The position numbers and the translations under genes were made by a program. Positions 35,788 to 45,712 of a stretch of DNA of 64,000 nt are shown here, in pieces. The notes beneath the pieces are model-generated. The model did no database searches. It was not told the DNA's origin and was given only the letters and a program-made list of their open reading frames with translations. Every line of letters begins with the position of its first letter. Position 1 is the first letter of the stretch. The stretch comes from Burkholderiales bacterium (GTDB lineage: Bacteria > Pseudomonadota > Gammaproteobacteria > Burkholderiales > Burkholderiaceae_E). The stretch is taken from contig JAIYCW010000072.1 of the NCBI GenBank assembly GCA_027487815.1, forward strand, positions 124,001 to 188,000, in the 5' to 3' direction.

Positions 35788-36373
35788 GATCAGCTTTGCT
35801 CCTTCGGCGCGTCAGGATAGGCGCACCCCCTGGACTATTGTAGGGCTGCTGCTACTTTTTCTTGTAGGGTGTGCGCCCGAACTTAACTGGCGTGAAGTGC
35901 GCAACGTTAACGATGGCTATCAGGTGATGCTGCCCGATAAGCCCTCGAGCATGCAGCGCAGCATTCAGCTGCTGGATCAGAAGGTCGAGATGGCCATGAG
36001 CGGCGCTCAGGCTGCCGAGGTGGCCTATACGATAGGTTCGGTAAGCGCTTCGAAGATCGATGCCAGTCAGCGCCAGGCGATGTTGCAGGCGATGCGCGAT
36101 CAAATGGTGCGCAATATTCAGGGCAAGGTCTCGCTACAAAAGGATGTCAATGTCCCGATCCTGGATGCCCAGGCTCGTCAGGCCGGCGTGGCTCCAGCGC
36201 AGCTTGTGTATGTCGAGGGGCGCCATCCGAACGGCAAGGTGGTTCAGTTCAGGGCGGTGTTTGGCGAGCATCAGGGGCGTTTGATTCAAGCGGTGATGCT
36301 GGGCCCGCAAATCAATGACGAGGCAGCCCAGGTGTTTTTTGAATCCTTGCGCTGGATGATGGCCCCGTCTTGA
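35786..36373 (+). CDS. Conserved hypothetical lipoprotein
   Basis: The 195-residue protein has a hydrophobic signal ending in a lipobox (LFLVGCAP, Cys near 29). The mature part (VNDGYQVMLPDKPSSMQRSI) resembles uncharacterised betaproteobacterial lipoproteins; no domain is recognised. It overlaps the following MFS gene by 4 nt in a TTGA, so it is co-translated with a transporter. It may be a periplasmic or outer-membrane accessory, which is only a guess. Confidence 0.75.
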   Translation: MISFAPSARQDRRTPWTIVGLLLLFLVGCAPELNWREVRNVNDGYQVMLPDKPSSMQRSIQLLDQKVEMAMSGAQAAEVAYTIGSVSASKIDASQRQAMLQAMRDQMVRNIQGKVSLQKDVNVPILDAQARQAGVAPAQLVYVEGRHPNGKVVQFRAVFGEHQGRLIQAVMLGPQINDEAAQVFFESLRWMMAPS

Positions 36374-37668
36374 AACCTGTGTCTTCCATAGCGCAGCCTG
36401 TGAACAGCACATATCACCTGCGGGGCCTGATGGCCGCCCAGGTGTTTGCAAGCTTTGCGCTGGCTTATCTCATGTCGTATGCGTTGAGGGCCGTCAACGC
36501 GGTGGTAGCCCCTGCGCTGATCGCCGAATTTGGCTTGACCAATGCCCAGCTGGGGTCGCTCACCAGCGCTTACTTCCTCGGCTTCGCTCTGTTGCAATTA
36601 CCCCTGGGGGTATGGCTGGATCGATACGGATCGCGTCGCACTCACGCGGTATTGCTGTTGATCGCTACCGCCGGGGCGGCGGTATATGCCAGCGCAGCTT
36701 CGGTGGAGGCGCTGTGGATCGGACGCGCACTGATTGGTGTTGGTGTGGCGGGTGCGTTGATGGCTGCGTTGAAGGCCTATCGCTTCTGGTTTCCAGAAGC
36801 GCGTCAGCAGCAGTTGGTAGCCTGGATGCTGGTGGCCGGCTCCTCGGGCGCCTTGGCCAGCACGGTGCCGGTTGAAATGTTGCTGCCGATAGTGGGGTGG
36901 CGCACAGTGTTTTGGGGCTGCGCAGCCATACTGGCGCTTGCGGCAGCGGCGGTGTATTTCGGGTTGCCGCGTGATGAGGAGCGCAACAGTGCAGCGCTGG
37001 TGGCCAGCCGCAAGGGGCAATCGGTGTGGGCTGGATATCGTGTGGTATTTGGCGCATCGCGGTTTTGGCGCTTTGGCATCGTGTCGGTGATGGTGCACTC
37101 GGGCTTCATCGCCTTGCAAAGCTTATGGGCCGGGCCTTGGCTTAATCAGGTTGTGGGCTTGAGCACCGGCCAAACCGCGCAGGTGCTGTTTGCTTTTAAT
37201 CTGGTGCTCATGGCGGGCTTTATGGTGCTGGGCGCGGTTGTGGCCCGAGTGCAGGCAGCAGGCTGGCGCATAGAGTGGATCATGCTGGGCTGCTGTCTAG
37301 TGATGGTAATCAGTCAGTTGGGCATTGCGCTGCAAACCTCGAGCAGTGCCTGGGTGTGGTGGTTGGTTCTGGCAGCGGCTTCGGTGCCGTTGACGATGGT
37401 GCAAACCCATGTGAGCACGACGTTTGATGTGCAATACACCGGGCGCGCCTTCACTGCCTACAACCTGCTGCTGTTTGCAGGGATTTTTGTGGAGCAATGG
37501 CTTTTCGGTGTCATGATCGATGTGTTCAAGCGTGGTGGCGCCGAGGGCCCAGAGGCGTTTCGATTGGCCATGGTTTGGTTTGTTGCTGCTCAAGCGGCGG
37601 TGTTGGTTGTTTTTGTGGTGTGGACCCGCCTTGAGAAACCCTCGGCTGTATTGCAAAAAGTGGGATGA
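36370..37668 (+). CDS. Major facilitator superfamily transporter
   Basis: The 432-residue protein has 12 membrane segments. The MFS loop 2-3 motif is GVWLDRYGSRRTHAV, and the N-terminal domain resembles the nitrate/anion or OFA-like uniporter group. It starts with a TTG that overlaps the lipoprotein stop. It ends in an ATGA overlap with the GNAT gene. Substrate unknown. Confidence 0.88.
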   Translation: MKPVSSIAQPVNSTYHLRGLMAAQVFASFALAYLMSYALRAVNAVVAPALIAEFGLTNAQLGSLTSAYFLGFALLQLPLGVWLDRYGSRRTHAVLLLIATAGAAVYASAASVEALWIGRALIGVGVAGALMAALKAYRFWFPEARQQQLVAWMLVAGSSGALASTVPVEMLLPIVGWRTVFWGCAAILALAAAAVYFGLPRDEERNSAALVASRKGQSVWAGYRVVFGASRFWRFGIVSVMVHSGFIALQSLWAGPWLNQVVGLSTGQTAQVLFAFNLVLMAGFMVLGAVVARVQAAGWRIEWIMLGCCLVMVISQLGIALQTSSSAWVWWLVLAAASVPLTMVQTHVSTTFDVQYTGRAFTAYNLLLFAGIFVEQWLFGVMIDVFKRGGAEGPEAFRLAMVWFVAAQAAVLVVFVVWTRLEKPSAVLQKVG

Positions 37669-38447
37669 GTATGCAAGAAGTCCATGATCAAGAAGTCAAT
37701 GATTCGACTCAGTCCGATCAGCCCCTGCATAAGCAAGGCAATGCACCGCAAGGCGCGGCACTGCACAGCTTCACTCCAAGACGGGTGATGATGGATTGGC
37801 CCGGCATTGGCCCGGTGCAGATCCGGGCGTTAGGGCCTGCAGACTTCGAGATCGAGAAAGCTTTTGTGCATTCGTTGGGGCGCCAGGCGATTCATCAGCG
37901 CACACTCGGGGCGATTGGCAATCCCACCGACGATCAGATTCGACAATTGGTGGGCATACCTCACGGATCGCATATGGCGCTTGCCATGATCGTGGGCTCA
38001 GCCCAGGGCCCGCAAATCGTTGCCGTGGCGCGTTATGGCCCGGCGCAAGATGATGAAGTTGTGCCATCACTGGCAAGCGTGAATCGACTGAGCAGCATGG
38101 CCAACAACATGAGTCCGGCGCTTGATGATGCAGAAGTGACGCTGACTACTGCACCTGAGGTGGTGCGTCTGGCCGATCCGCTGGATCCGCCAAGCGCGGA
38201 GTTTGCAATTATTGTTGCCGAGGGCTGGCAGGGATTGGGTATTGCGCGAGCCATGCTCAGTCGTCTTGAGCGGGTGGCCTCGCGCGCCGGGTACCGCAGC
38301 ATGATCGGGCAGACGTTTTTCGGGAATGACTCGATGTTGGGTCTGGCGCGCAAGCTGGGCTACCGAACCTCCAACGAACCGGGGGAGCCTGGAATCAAGC
38401 GGCTGGCCAAGCGGCTTGTCGGACGTGGCTTTCGACGTCAGGCGTGA
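37665..38447 (+). CDS. GNAT-family N-acetyltransferase
   Basis: The 260-residue protein has an N-terminal extension of about 45 residues with no recognised fold. The GNAT domain follows. Its acetyl-CoA-binding motif A is EGWQGLGIARAMLSRLERVA, preceded by the beta-4 strand EFAIIVAE. The C-terminal half resembles PatZ/Pat-type protein acetyltransferase domains, but no CoA-ligase domains are attached. It is the last gene of the lipoprotein-MFS-GNAT run. It overlaps the convergent exporter gene by 10 nt. Confidence 0.85.
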   Translation: MSMQEVHDQEVNDSTQSDQPLHKQGNAPQGAALHSFTPRRVMMDWPGIGPVQIRALGPADFEIEKAFVHSLGRQAIHQRTLGAIGNPTDDQIRQLVGIPHGSHMALAMIVGSAQGPQIVAVARYGPAQDDEVVPSLASVNRLSSMANNMSPALDDAEVTLTTAPEVVRLADPLDPPSAEFAIIVAEGWQGLGIARAMLSRLERVASRAGYRSMIGQTFFGNDSMLGLARKLGYRTSNEPGEPGIKRLAKRLVGRGFRRQA

Positions 38448-39457
38448 GGTACGGGGCTGGGTTGGACGGGCCTGCGAAACACCCGGATAGCCGCGACCAC
38501 ACCCACAAGCAAGAACACGATCCCGAGCCACGCTGAGAGTGGCGGCCACTCGTCTCGCAAAATGTAGGCATAGGCCAATGCTGCCAAAGTTTCAAACACG
38601 ATCAGTTGCCCGCCAAGCGCGGTTGGGAGCAATTGACTGGAGCGATTCCAAAGCAAGGTGCCAAGCCAGGAAGCGCAAAGCCCGATCAGGATCATCATGC
38701 CGAGGTATTTCAGTGGGGTCGAGCCGAGGGGCCAATCAAAGCGGCCGAGCTGCGTGTCGGGCAGTGCCAAGCTGATCAGCCAAAGAGTCAGCATGAGTAT
38801 CAATGCGAGGGGCAGAGTGGTGAGGCCTTGCGCTGTGGCCCAAGCCGAGGAGTTGGTGTTGGTGTGGCTTTGAAGCCATCGCGCATTACGAATCGGGTAC
38901 CAAGTCCAGCAAGCTACAGCACCGATCGCAAGCAATGCCCCGAACATCCTCGATCCCCAATCACTAGGCGCTTGTGCTCCAGCATGCAGTTCGCTGTACT
39001 GGACCAAGCCCACACCGACTGCAATAAGCAACAGTGGCGGAGCCAAGCGTATCCAGGCTACCGAGCGGTCTCCCAGGTTGGAACACACAGCAATCACTAC
39101 CGGCAAGGTGCCGATCAACATGGTGGGCACCGGTGCCCCGCTGGTTTGGATCGCTGCGGCCAACAGGCCGTAGTAAAGGAGGTTGCCGATCAGCGAGAGC
39201 TTGACGGCTTCTATCCAATCCTGGCGTTGGAGTGTTTTGAGTGCGCCCCAATCAAGCCTCGCCAGCGCGATCGATAGTAGACCGAAGGCCAGATAGCGCC
39301 CCGCGGTAAGCACGCTGGCGGGGTAGTCGGGAAGCATCAGGGGCGCAACAAATACCATGCCCCAAAGCATGCCCGCCGCAAGTGCGCAAGCTACGCCCCG
39401 CGCCAAGGCGCCTGCAGATGGATTCAACTCTGGGCTCTCAGGCTTCGAAACGCACAA
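38438..39457 (-). CDS. EamA/DMT-family transporter
   Basis: The protein is about 339 residues if started at the TTG at 39457, which overlaps the upstream AMACR gene by 20 nt. An ATG at 39541 would give 367 residues but an overlap over 100 nt. Ten membrane segments form two EamA repeats (AAGMLWGMVFVAPLML; MILIGLCASWLGTLLWNRS). Such carriers export amino acids or metabolites. It is probably co-transcribed with the AMACR-like gene. Confidence 0.82.
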   Translation of the reverse strand: MCVSKPESPELNPSAGALARGVACALAAGMLWGMVFVAPLMLPDYPASVLTAGRYLAFGLLSIALARLDWGALKTLQRQDWIEAVKLSLIGNLLYYGLLAAAIQTSGAPVPTMLIGTLPVVIAVCSNLGDRSVAWIRLAPPLLLIAVGVGLVQYSELHAGAQAPSDWGSRMFGALLAIGAVACWTWYPIRNARWLQSHTNTNSSAWATAQGLTTLPLALILMLTLWLISLALPDTQLGRFDWPLGSTPLKYLGMMILIGLCASWLGTLLWNRSSQLLPTALGGQLIVFETLAALAYAYILRDEWPPLSAWLGIVFLLVGVVAAIRVFRRPVQPSPVPHA

Positions 39458-40475
39458 TGCGGTGTGGTTGGATGAAAGGCGTGGATCGATGCAGCTGATT
39501 AGCCTGGTTATGGGGATGCTGAGCGGCTTCCAGGAGATCAAGCACCGGGCTCAGGCAGCAGTCCACAGATTCAGCCAACTGCGCCCATTCATCGCGGGTT
39601 TTGCCTGCAAAGCATCGGGTGAATTGATCAGCGGCATGGGCCCAGGTTTTTGGTTTGTATTGATCCTGCAATTCAAGCGAATCGGTGAGGCCTGTGATGC
39701 GCAGCAGCTCGCGATAGAACTTGGGTTCGAGTGCTCCCACCGCCACATGTTTGGCATCCGACGTGGCGTAAACCCGGTAAAACGGCACACTGCCATCCAG
39801 CAAGTTGGTAGCCCGCCCCAGTTTCCAAAGGCCGCCTGCCACCATGCCATAAAACATCGGGGTGAGCCCCACCGTTCCGGCGAGGATGCTGGTGCTGACC
39901 ACGCCACCGCGCTGGTGAATGGAGCGTTGCACGAGTTGGGCGAGCACCCCAACCACCAGGTGCATCGCACCGCCACCAAAATCAGCAACGAGATTGAGGG
40001 GCACCACGGGCTCGTTGCTTTTGCCGATGCTGTGCAGCACTCCGGCCATCGCCAGGTAATTGATGTCGTGCCCGGCACGAGGTGCAAGATCTCCCCGGTC
40101 TCCCCAGCCGGAGAGGCGGCCGATAACAAGCTTCGGGTATCGCTCCAGCAAATCTGCAGGAACCAAGCCGAGCCTCTCAAGCACGCCAGGCCTGAAGCCC
40201 TCGAGCAATACATCCGCTTGGTTCAACAAGTCATGTAATGCGCTCATCGCCTCGGGCGTTTTGAGGTTCAAGAGGCGCACGGCCTTGCCTGCATTGAGCA
40301 AATCAAACTCGGACGACATTGCAACACCCAAACCAGGATCATCCGGCGGCGACACGCGAGTGACCTCAGCGCCCAATGACCGAAGCAACTGGCCGGCGAA
40401 GGGTACCGGACCAATCGCATGAAGTTCGATGACTTTCAGGCCTTGAAGTGGGGAGGTTTGTTCGATGAGGGTCAT
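39438..40475 (-). CDS. CaiB/BaiF CoA-transferase family protein, alpha-methylacyl-CoA racemase-like
   Basis: The protein has about 345 residues from the ATG at 40475; starts at 40484 and 40517 are alternatives. It has the family III CoA-transferase opening GLKVIELHAIGPVPFAGQLL and the NLKTPEA, LLEGFRPGVLERLGL blocks. The motif GRLSGWG...AGHDINYLAMAGVL holds the His and Asp pair used by AMACR. It probably isomerises 2-methylacyl-CoA thioesters in branched-chain or sterol side-chain breakdown, though other CaiB activities cannot be excluded. Confidence 0.85.
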   Translation of the reverse strand: MTLIEQTSPLQGLKVIELHAIGPVPFAGQLLRSLGAEVTRVSPPDDPGLGVAMSSEFDLLNAGKAVRLLNLKTPEAMSALHDLLNQADVLLEGFRPGVLERLGLVPADLLERYPKLVIGRLSGWGDRGDLAPRAGHDINYLAMAGVLHSIGKSNEPVVPLNLVADFGGGAMHLVVGVLAQLVQRSIHQRGGVVSTSILAGTVGLTPMFYGMVAGGLWKLGRATNLLDGSVPFYRVYATSDAKHVAVGALEPKFYRELLRITGLTDSLELQDQYKPKTWAHAADQFTRCFAGKTRDEWAQLAESVDCCLSPVLDLLEAAQHPHNQANQLHRSTPFIQPHRIVRFEA

Positions 40476-40535
40476 GGGATGCATATCGAATTCGACGAGG
40501 GATTCGAAGTGTGCCACGACTCGCAGGTGTGCAAC

Positions 40536-42065
40536 CTAGGGGGCATGCAATCGATATTGCAGGGCTTCTGCAATCATTGGCGCTTCGATATCCTTAGTGC
40601 CCGCGAGATCGGCGATAGTGCGAGCCACTCTCAGGATTCTGGTGAGGCCGCGCGCGGAAAGATGCAACTTTTGGGCGGCGCGTGCGAGCAGGGTTCTTGC
40701 GGAGTCGTTAAGCGATTCGCTGAAATCCGGCGCTCCGGCTCCCGCCCACCCATTGGAATAGGGCTGACGGTCACGTTGCCGGGATCGCGCAGGAGTCACA
40801 CGAGAGCGAATCGTGGCGGTGCTTTCACCTAACTGGGCGTTGAGCAAATCGGCAGGCTTGGCGGGCTGCAACTCAAGCTGCAGATCAAAGCGATCCATCA
40901 AGGGGCCTGAGACTCGCAGGCGATAGCGTTGGACTTGATCAGCTGTGCAGCGGCAGGCGTGATGTGGGTCCCCCAGGTATCCACAGGGGCAGGGATTCAT
41001 CGCAGCAATCAACAAAAATCGGGCGGGGAAACTTACCTTGTGCATGGCTCGGGTAATGCTTATCCGTCCGGACTCCATCGGTTCACGAAGCGCTTCAAGC
41101 GCCGAGCGGTTGAGCTCGGCAAACTCATCAAGAAACAACACACCTTCGTGAGCCAGGCTGATTTCTCCCGGCCTGGGGTTGGAACCGCCTCCGACAAGCG
41201 CGCTTGCTGAGGCGCTGTGATGCGGGCTGCGATAGGGCCGCGCCCCCCAGCGATGGGTTTCTTCCTGTCCGGCCAGGCTAAAGAGCGCAGCGCTTTCTGC
41301 GGCTTCATCTTCTGTCATGGGAGGCAGCAATCCGGCAAGCCGCTCGGCAAGCATGGTTTTGCCGCACCCCGGAGGCCCAATCAACAGCACTGAATGATGG
41401 CCAGTGGCCGCGATTTCCATCACTCTTCGCGCTCCAGTCAAACCTCGCAGTTGTGCGTAATCCGCTTGAGGCGTTGATGGCTCAGGCGGCTGAAAATGAC
41501 TGGCCTTTGGAATGAACTGGCTGGCTGAATCTGGGGATTTGAGGCATTGCGCCGCCTGTTGCAAGGAATTCACGGCCAAAAGCTTGACCCCGCTAATGGC
41601 ACTCGCTTGAGCCGCGCTGATACTCGGCAAAACCAAGGCTCTATCGAGGCCTTCACGTCGGATCGCCCAGGCCATAGCCACCGCCCCCTGGATGCTTCGC
41701 AGTGACCCGGTGAGTGATAACTCGCCGACTGCTTCAAGCTCATGCAGGCGGTGGCCTGGCAATTGCGCCGATGCCACCAAGATGCCCAAAGCGATGGGCA
41801 GATCAAAGCGACCGGAGCCTTTTGGAATATCAGCAGGTGCCAAATTAACCGTAATACGCCGCTGGGGAAACTCATAGCCCAGATGAATCAGGGCGGCGCG
41901 CACTCGCTCCCGGCTTTCACGTACCTCGGTTTGGGGTAAGCCCACGATATGAAAGGCTGGCAGCCCATTGGCCAGATGCACTTCGACTTGGCATTGCAAT
42001 GCGCTCAGGCCAACCAGCACCCGGCTGCGAACAATCGCCAGGTCGAGAGTGGTTGCGTTGGACAA
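40536..42065 (-). CDS. comM: ComM/YifB-family Mg-chelatase-like AAA+ ATPase
   Basis: The protein has 509 residues from a TTG start. The N-terminal ChlI-type domain has HIVGLPQTEVRESRERVRAA. The AAA+ core has Walker A LIGPPGCGKTMLAERLAGLL, Walker B LFLDEFAELN and the MNPCPCGYLGDP zinc-like segment. The C-terminal helical Mg-chelatase subunit C-like part is RGLTRILRVARTIADLAG. ComM is a helicase that promotes branch migration during natural transformation. The gene is unlinked to chelatase pathways and should not be confused with the CobS-like ATPase at 13253. Confidence 0.92.
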   Translation of the reverse strand: MSNATTLDLAIVRSRVLVGLSALQCQVEVHLANGLPAFHIVGLPQTEVRESRERVRAALIHLGYEFPQRRITVNLAPADIPKGSGRFDLPIALGILVASAQLPGHRLHELEAVGELSLTGSLRSIQGAVAMAWAIRREGLDRALVLPSISAAQASAISGVKLLAVNSLQQAAQCLKSPDSASQFIPKASHFQPPEPSTPQADYAQLRGLTGARRVMEIAATGHHSVLLIGPPGCGKTMLAERLAGLLPPMTEDEAAESAALFSLAGQEETHRWGARPYRSPHHSASASALVGGGSNPRPGEISLAHEGVLFLDEFAELNRSALEALREPMESGRISITRAMHKVSFPARFLLIAAMNPCPCGYLGDPHHACRCTADQVQRYRLRVSGPLMDRFDLQLELQPAKPADLLNAQLGESTATIRSRVTPARSRQRDRQPYSNGWAGAGAPDFSESLNDSARTLLARAAQKLHLSARGLTRILRVARTIADLAGTKDIEAPMIAEALQYRLHAP

Positions 42066-42121
42066 AGCTTTCCCCCATCGTTAGCACGCCAACGATTTCA
42101 AAAAAGTAAAAAGCGAGTGGT

Positions 42122-42406
42122 TTAAGGCTTCGAGGACGATTCGAGCTTGGCGAGCTTGTCTTCAAGCATCTTGACCCGCGACTGCAGCGCCGACAGCATC
42201 GCGGCCTGAATGTCATAGTCTTCACGGGTGACCAGATCCAAGCGCTGAAAGCCTTGCTGAATCACGGCTTTCACATTGCGCTCGATATCGCCAGCAGGAC
42301 TGGAGCGCAGCAAGTCCATGACCCGGCGATGCACTTCAAGCAAAGCCGCTGGAGGCTGGGGCAAGCTACCCAAACCAGGGGTGGAAGTTGAATTGGATGC
42401 GCTCAT
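42122..42406 (-). CDS. ubiK: Ubiquinone biosynthesis accessory factor UbiK (BMFP domain)
   Basis: The 94-residue protein has a Pro/Ser-rich N-terminus. The BMFP region follows (RNVKAVIQQGFQRLDLVTREDYDIQ) with a C-terminal coiled coil (ALQSRVKMLEDKLAKLE). UbiK helps organise the soluble ubiquinone-synthesis complex. It lies divergently from the nitrogen-control operon, the usual place in Burkholderiales. Confidence 0.9.
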   Translation of the reverse strand: MSASNSTSTPGLGSLPQPPAALLEVHRRVMDLLRSSPAGDIERNVKAVIQQGFQRLDLVTREDYDIQAAMLSALQSRVKMLEDKLAKLESSSKP

Positions 42407-42519
42407 GATGATGTCCTGACAAGGTGGTTTGAATGTAGCACGCCTGCTGCGTCTTTAACGAGGGGTTGGGATGAGGCGTTTGGGTAAGCCATTCGGCTAA
42501 AGCATGTCACCCAACCTGG

Positions 42520-42536
42520 CGCACCTCGAAGGTGCG
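42520..42536. promoter_or_regulatory. NtrC-like enhancer site 1
   Basis: CGCACCTCGAAGGTGCG carries the perfect GCACC-N5-GGTGC dyad of NtrC sites. Its centre is about 147 bp upstream of the start expected from the sigma-54 promoter at 42649. Confidence 0.7.
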
Positions 42537-42558
42537 CCCCTGGATTCGCCTCCCGGGC

Positions 42559-42575
42559 TGTTCCGTTTTGGTGCG
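42559..42575. promoter_or_regulatory. NtrC-like enhancer site 2 (one imperfect arm)
   Basis: TGTTCCGTTTTGGTGCG matches TGCACC-N5-GGTGCA except for two bases in the left arm and one in the right. Its centre is near -108, 39 bp from site 1. Confidence 0.55.
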
Positions 42576-42648
42576 TAAAGCCACCTGCCGGTGCAGGGAT
42601 ATCGCGCGTTTTGGAGCAAAACCAAGCCGAAACCCGCCGTCATCCTCT

Positions 42649-42664
42649 TGGCACGGGAAATGCA
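42649..42664 (+). promoter_or_regulatory. Sigma-54 (RpoN) promoter
   Basis: TGGCACGGGAAATGCA fits TGGCAYR-N4-TTGCW with one mismatch, and GG and GC are at the required 12-bp spacing. It lies 52 bp before the porin ATG and serves the porin-glnK-amtB unit. It fills much of the 309-bp gene-free stretch 42407-42715 together with the NtrC sites. Confidence 0.75.
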
Positions 42665-42715
42665 ATGCAAAGCTGTCCGTATCGTTAGCGGTCCGTCAAA
42701 ACCATGGAGAAATCA

Positions 42716-43926
<1,211 letters not shown>

Positions 43927-43962
43927 GGCGCGCCAGAAAACATTCAAAAAGAGGCTTGGAAA

Positions 43963-45567
43963 ATGAAACGTTTAACTTCCCATTTGGCGGCACTGGCAGC
44001 GATGCTGGTGCTGTCCATCACGCCGTGGACGGCAAGCGCCAAAGATGCGTCGCCAGCCATGATCAATGTAGAGAGCAAGGTCATGCTCGCTCAAGCTCCA
44101 GCGCCAGCGGCTGAGGAAAAAAAGGATGCACCAGCAGCAGCCGCACCGGCTGCTGCTCCGGCTGCTGAGGAGAAAAAGGATGCTCCAGCGGCGGCCGCAC
44201 CGGCTGCTGAAGAGAAAAAGGAAGAGCCTGCAGCTGCAGCGCCTCCGGCTCCGAACAAGGGTGATACCGCGTTCATGAGCATCTCCACCTTGCTGGTTAT
44301 CCTGATGACCATCCCCGGGCTGGCATTGTTTTACGGCGGCCTGGTGCGCTCGAAGAACATGCTCTCAGTGTTGATGCAGGTGTTTGTAATCTTTGCACTC
44401 ATCATTGTGTTGTGGACCATTTATGGCTACACCTTGGCCTTTGGTGGCGGAGGCAGCTTCTTTGGAAGCTTCGACAAGCTCTTCCTGATGGGCATCACTC
44501 CTGAATCGGTGGTTGCGACCTTCAGCAAGGGCGTGTATATCCCCGAGTTCACCTTTGTGGCATTCCAGGCGACTTTTGCCGCGATCACTTGCTGCCTCAT
44601 CGTGGGTGCGTTTGCCGAGCGTATGAAGTTCTCGGCGGTGTTGCTGTTCGTGATCCTGTGGTTCACTTTCGCTTACATCCCGATCGCTCACATGGTCTGG
44701 TACTGGGATGGTCCGGACGCTTACACAGCGGCCGACGTGGTCGATAAAGTCAACGCCAACGCCGGTTTGATCTGGCAGTGGGGTGCTCTCGACTTCGCAG
44801 GCGGCACCGTGGTTCACATCAATGCCGGTATTGCTGGCCTGGTGGGTGCCTATGTGATTGGCAAGCGGGTGGGTTACGGCCGTGAATCGATGGCGCCACA
44901 CTCCCTCACCATGACCATGATTGGCGCGTCCTTGCTGTGGGTGGGTTGGTTCGGCTTTAACGCTGGCTCGGCTCTCGAAGCTAACGGCACAGCGGCTCTG
45001 GCTTTTGCCAACACCCTGATTGCGACTGCTGCTGCGACCCTGTCGTGGATCCTCGGCGAGTGGATGAGCAAGGGCAAGCCTTCGATGCTGGGCGCAGCCT
45101 CAGGTGCGGTTGCTGGATTGGTAGCCATCACACCTGCTGCAGGTAACGTCGGCATCATCGGCGGCCTGATCATTGGTCTGCTCTCCGGCATCATCTGCCT
45201 GTGGGGTGTGAATGGCCTGAAGCGCATGCTGGGCGCAGACGATGCACTCGATGTGTTCGGTGTTCACGGTGTGGGCGGCATTCTCGGTGCCTTGCTGACC
45301 GGTGTGTTCAACTCGCCTGGTTTGGGTGGCCCCGGCTTCGTGACTGACTGGGTCACCGTGGCTATCGTTACGCCTGATGCGTATTCGATTGCAGCTCAAG
45401 TCTGGACTCAGGCCAAAGCAGTGTTGCTCACCATCGTCTGGTCTGGTGTGGTCGCCTTCATTGCCTACAAACTGGTCGACATGATTGTTGGCCTGCGCGT
45501 GGCGGAAGATGAAGAGCGTGAGGGCCTGGACATCGTGTCGCACGGCGAGTCTGCGTATCACATGTAA
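43963..45567 (+). CDS. amtB: Ammonium transporter AmtB with a long low-complexity N-terminus
   Basis: The 534-residue protein has a signal-like start (about 1-26). Residues about 45-98 are a repetitive Ala/Pro/Glu/Lys stretch with three copies of AAEEKK(D/E). The Amt core then begins at MSISTLLVILMTIPGLALFYGGLVRSKNML. Twelve further residues typical of the pore are seen in GFNAGSALEANGTAALAF and DVFGVHGVGGILGALLTG, which holds the second pore histidine. It conducts ammonium and is closed by GlnK. The extension is longer than in E. coli AmtB; similar extensions occur in some Burkholderiales. Confidence 0.96.
   Translation: MKRLTSHLAALAAMLVLSITPWTASAKDASPAMINVESKVMLAQAPAPAAEEKKDAPAAAAPAAAPAAEEKKDAPAAAAPAAEEKKEEPAAAAPPAPNKGDTAFMSISTLLVILMTIPGLALFYGGLVRSKNMLSVLMQVFVIFALIIVLWTIYGYTLAFGGGGSFFGSFDKLFLMGITPESVVATFSKGVYIPEFTFVAFQATFAAITCCLIVGAFAERMKFSAVLLFVILWFTFAYIPIAHMVWYWDGPDAYTAADVVDKVNANAGLIWQWGALDFAGGTVVHINAGIAGLVGAYVIGKRVGYGRESMAPHSLTMTMIGASLLWVGWFGFNAGSALEANGTAALAFANTLIATAAATLSWILGEWMSKGKPSMLGAASGAVAGLVAITPAAGNVGIIGGLIIGLLSGIICLWGVNGLKRMLGADDALDVFGVHGVGGILGALLTGVFNSPGLGGPGFVTDWVTVAIVTPDAYSIAAQVWTQAKAVLLTIVWSGVVAFIAYKLVDMIVGLRVAEDEEREGLDIVSHGESAYHM
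44106..44250 (+). repeat. Imperfect tandem repeat inside amtB
   Basis: Three imperfect repeat units encode AAEEKKDAPAAAAPA-like blocks. They differ mainly at synonymous positions, so selection or slippage within a linker is likely. Confidence 0.7.
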
Positions 45568-45603
45568 ATCGAGAAGTTGTAAGCCGATAGTTCTCCAAAC
45601 GAC

Positions 45604-45657
45604 GTGGGCCGCCCCCGGGCCCACTTTGACCCACCGGTCTACCCCGGTGGGTTTTTT
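45604..45657 (+). terminator. Rho-independent terminator after amtB
   Basis: ACCCACCGG (45629-45637) and CCGGTGGGT (45644-45652) pair around a 6-nt loop and are followed by TTTTTT. A second hairpin, GTGGGCC / GGCCCAC, precedes it at 45604-45624. It separates the nitrogen unit from gshA. Confidence 0.93.
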
Positions 45658-45712
45658 ATTGGCTGACCCGATACAATAAGCCGCTCCAATAACAAGTCCA
45701 GGGTTAACTTCG

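Noticed and set aside
39357-40238. A 293-residue plus-strand frame opposite the AMACR-like gene.
   Set aside because: It overlaps two well-supported minus-strand genes and has no domain pattern.
40536-42065. The Mg-chelatase-like ATPase as a second member of a metal-chelatase system.
   Set aside because: It has the ComM/YifB domain order (ChlI-like N-terminus and MNPCPCGY segment), a housekeeping transformation-related protein.
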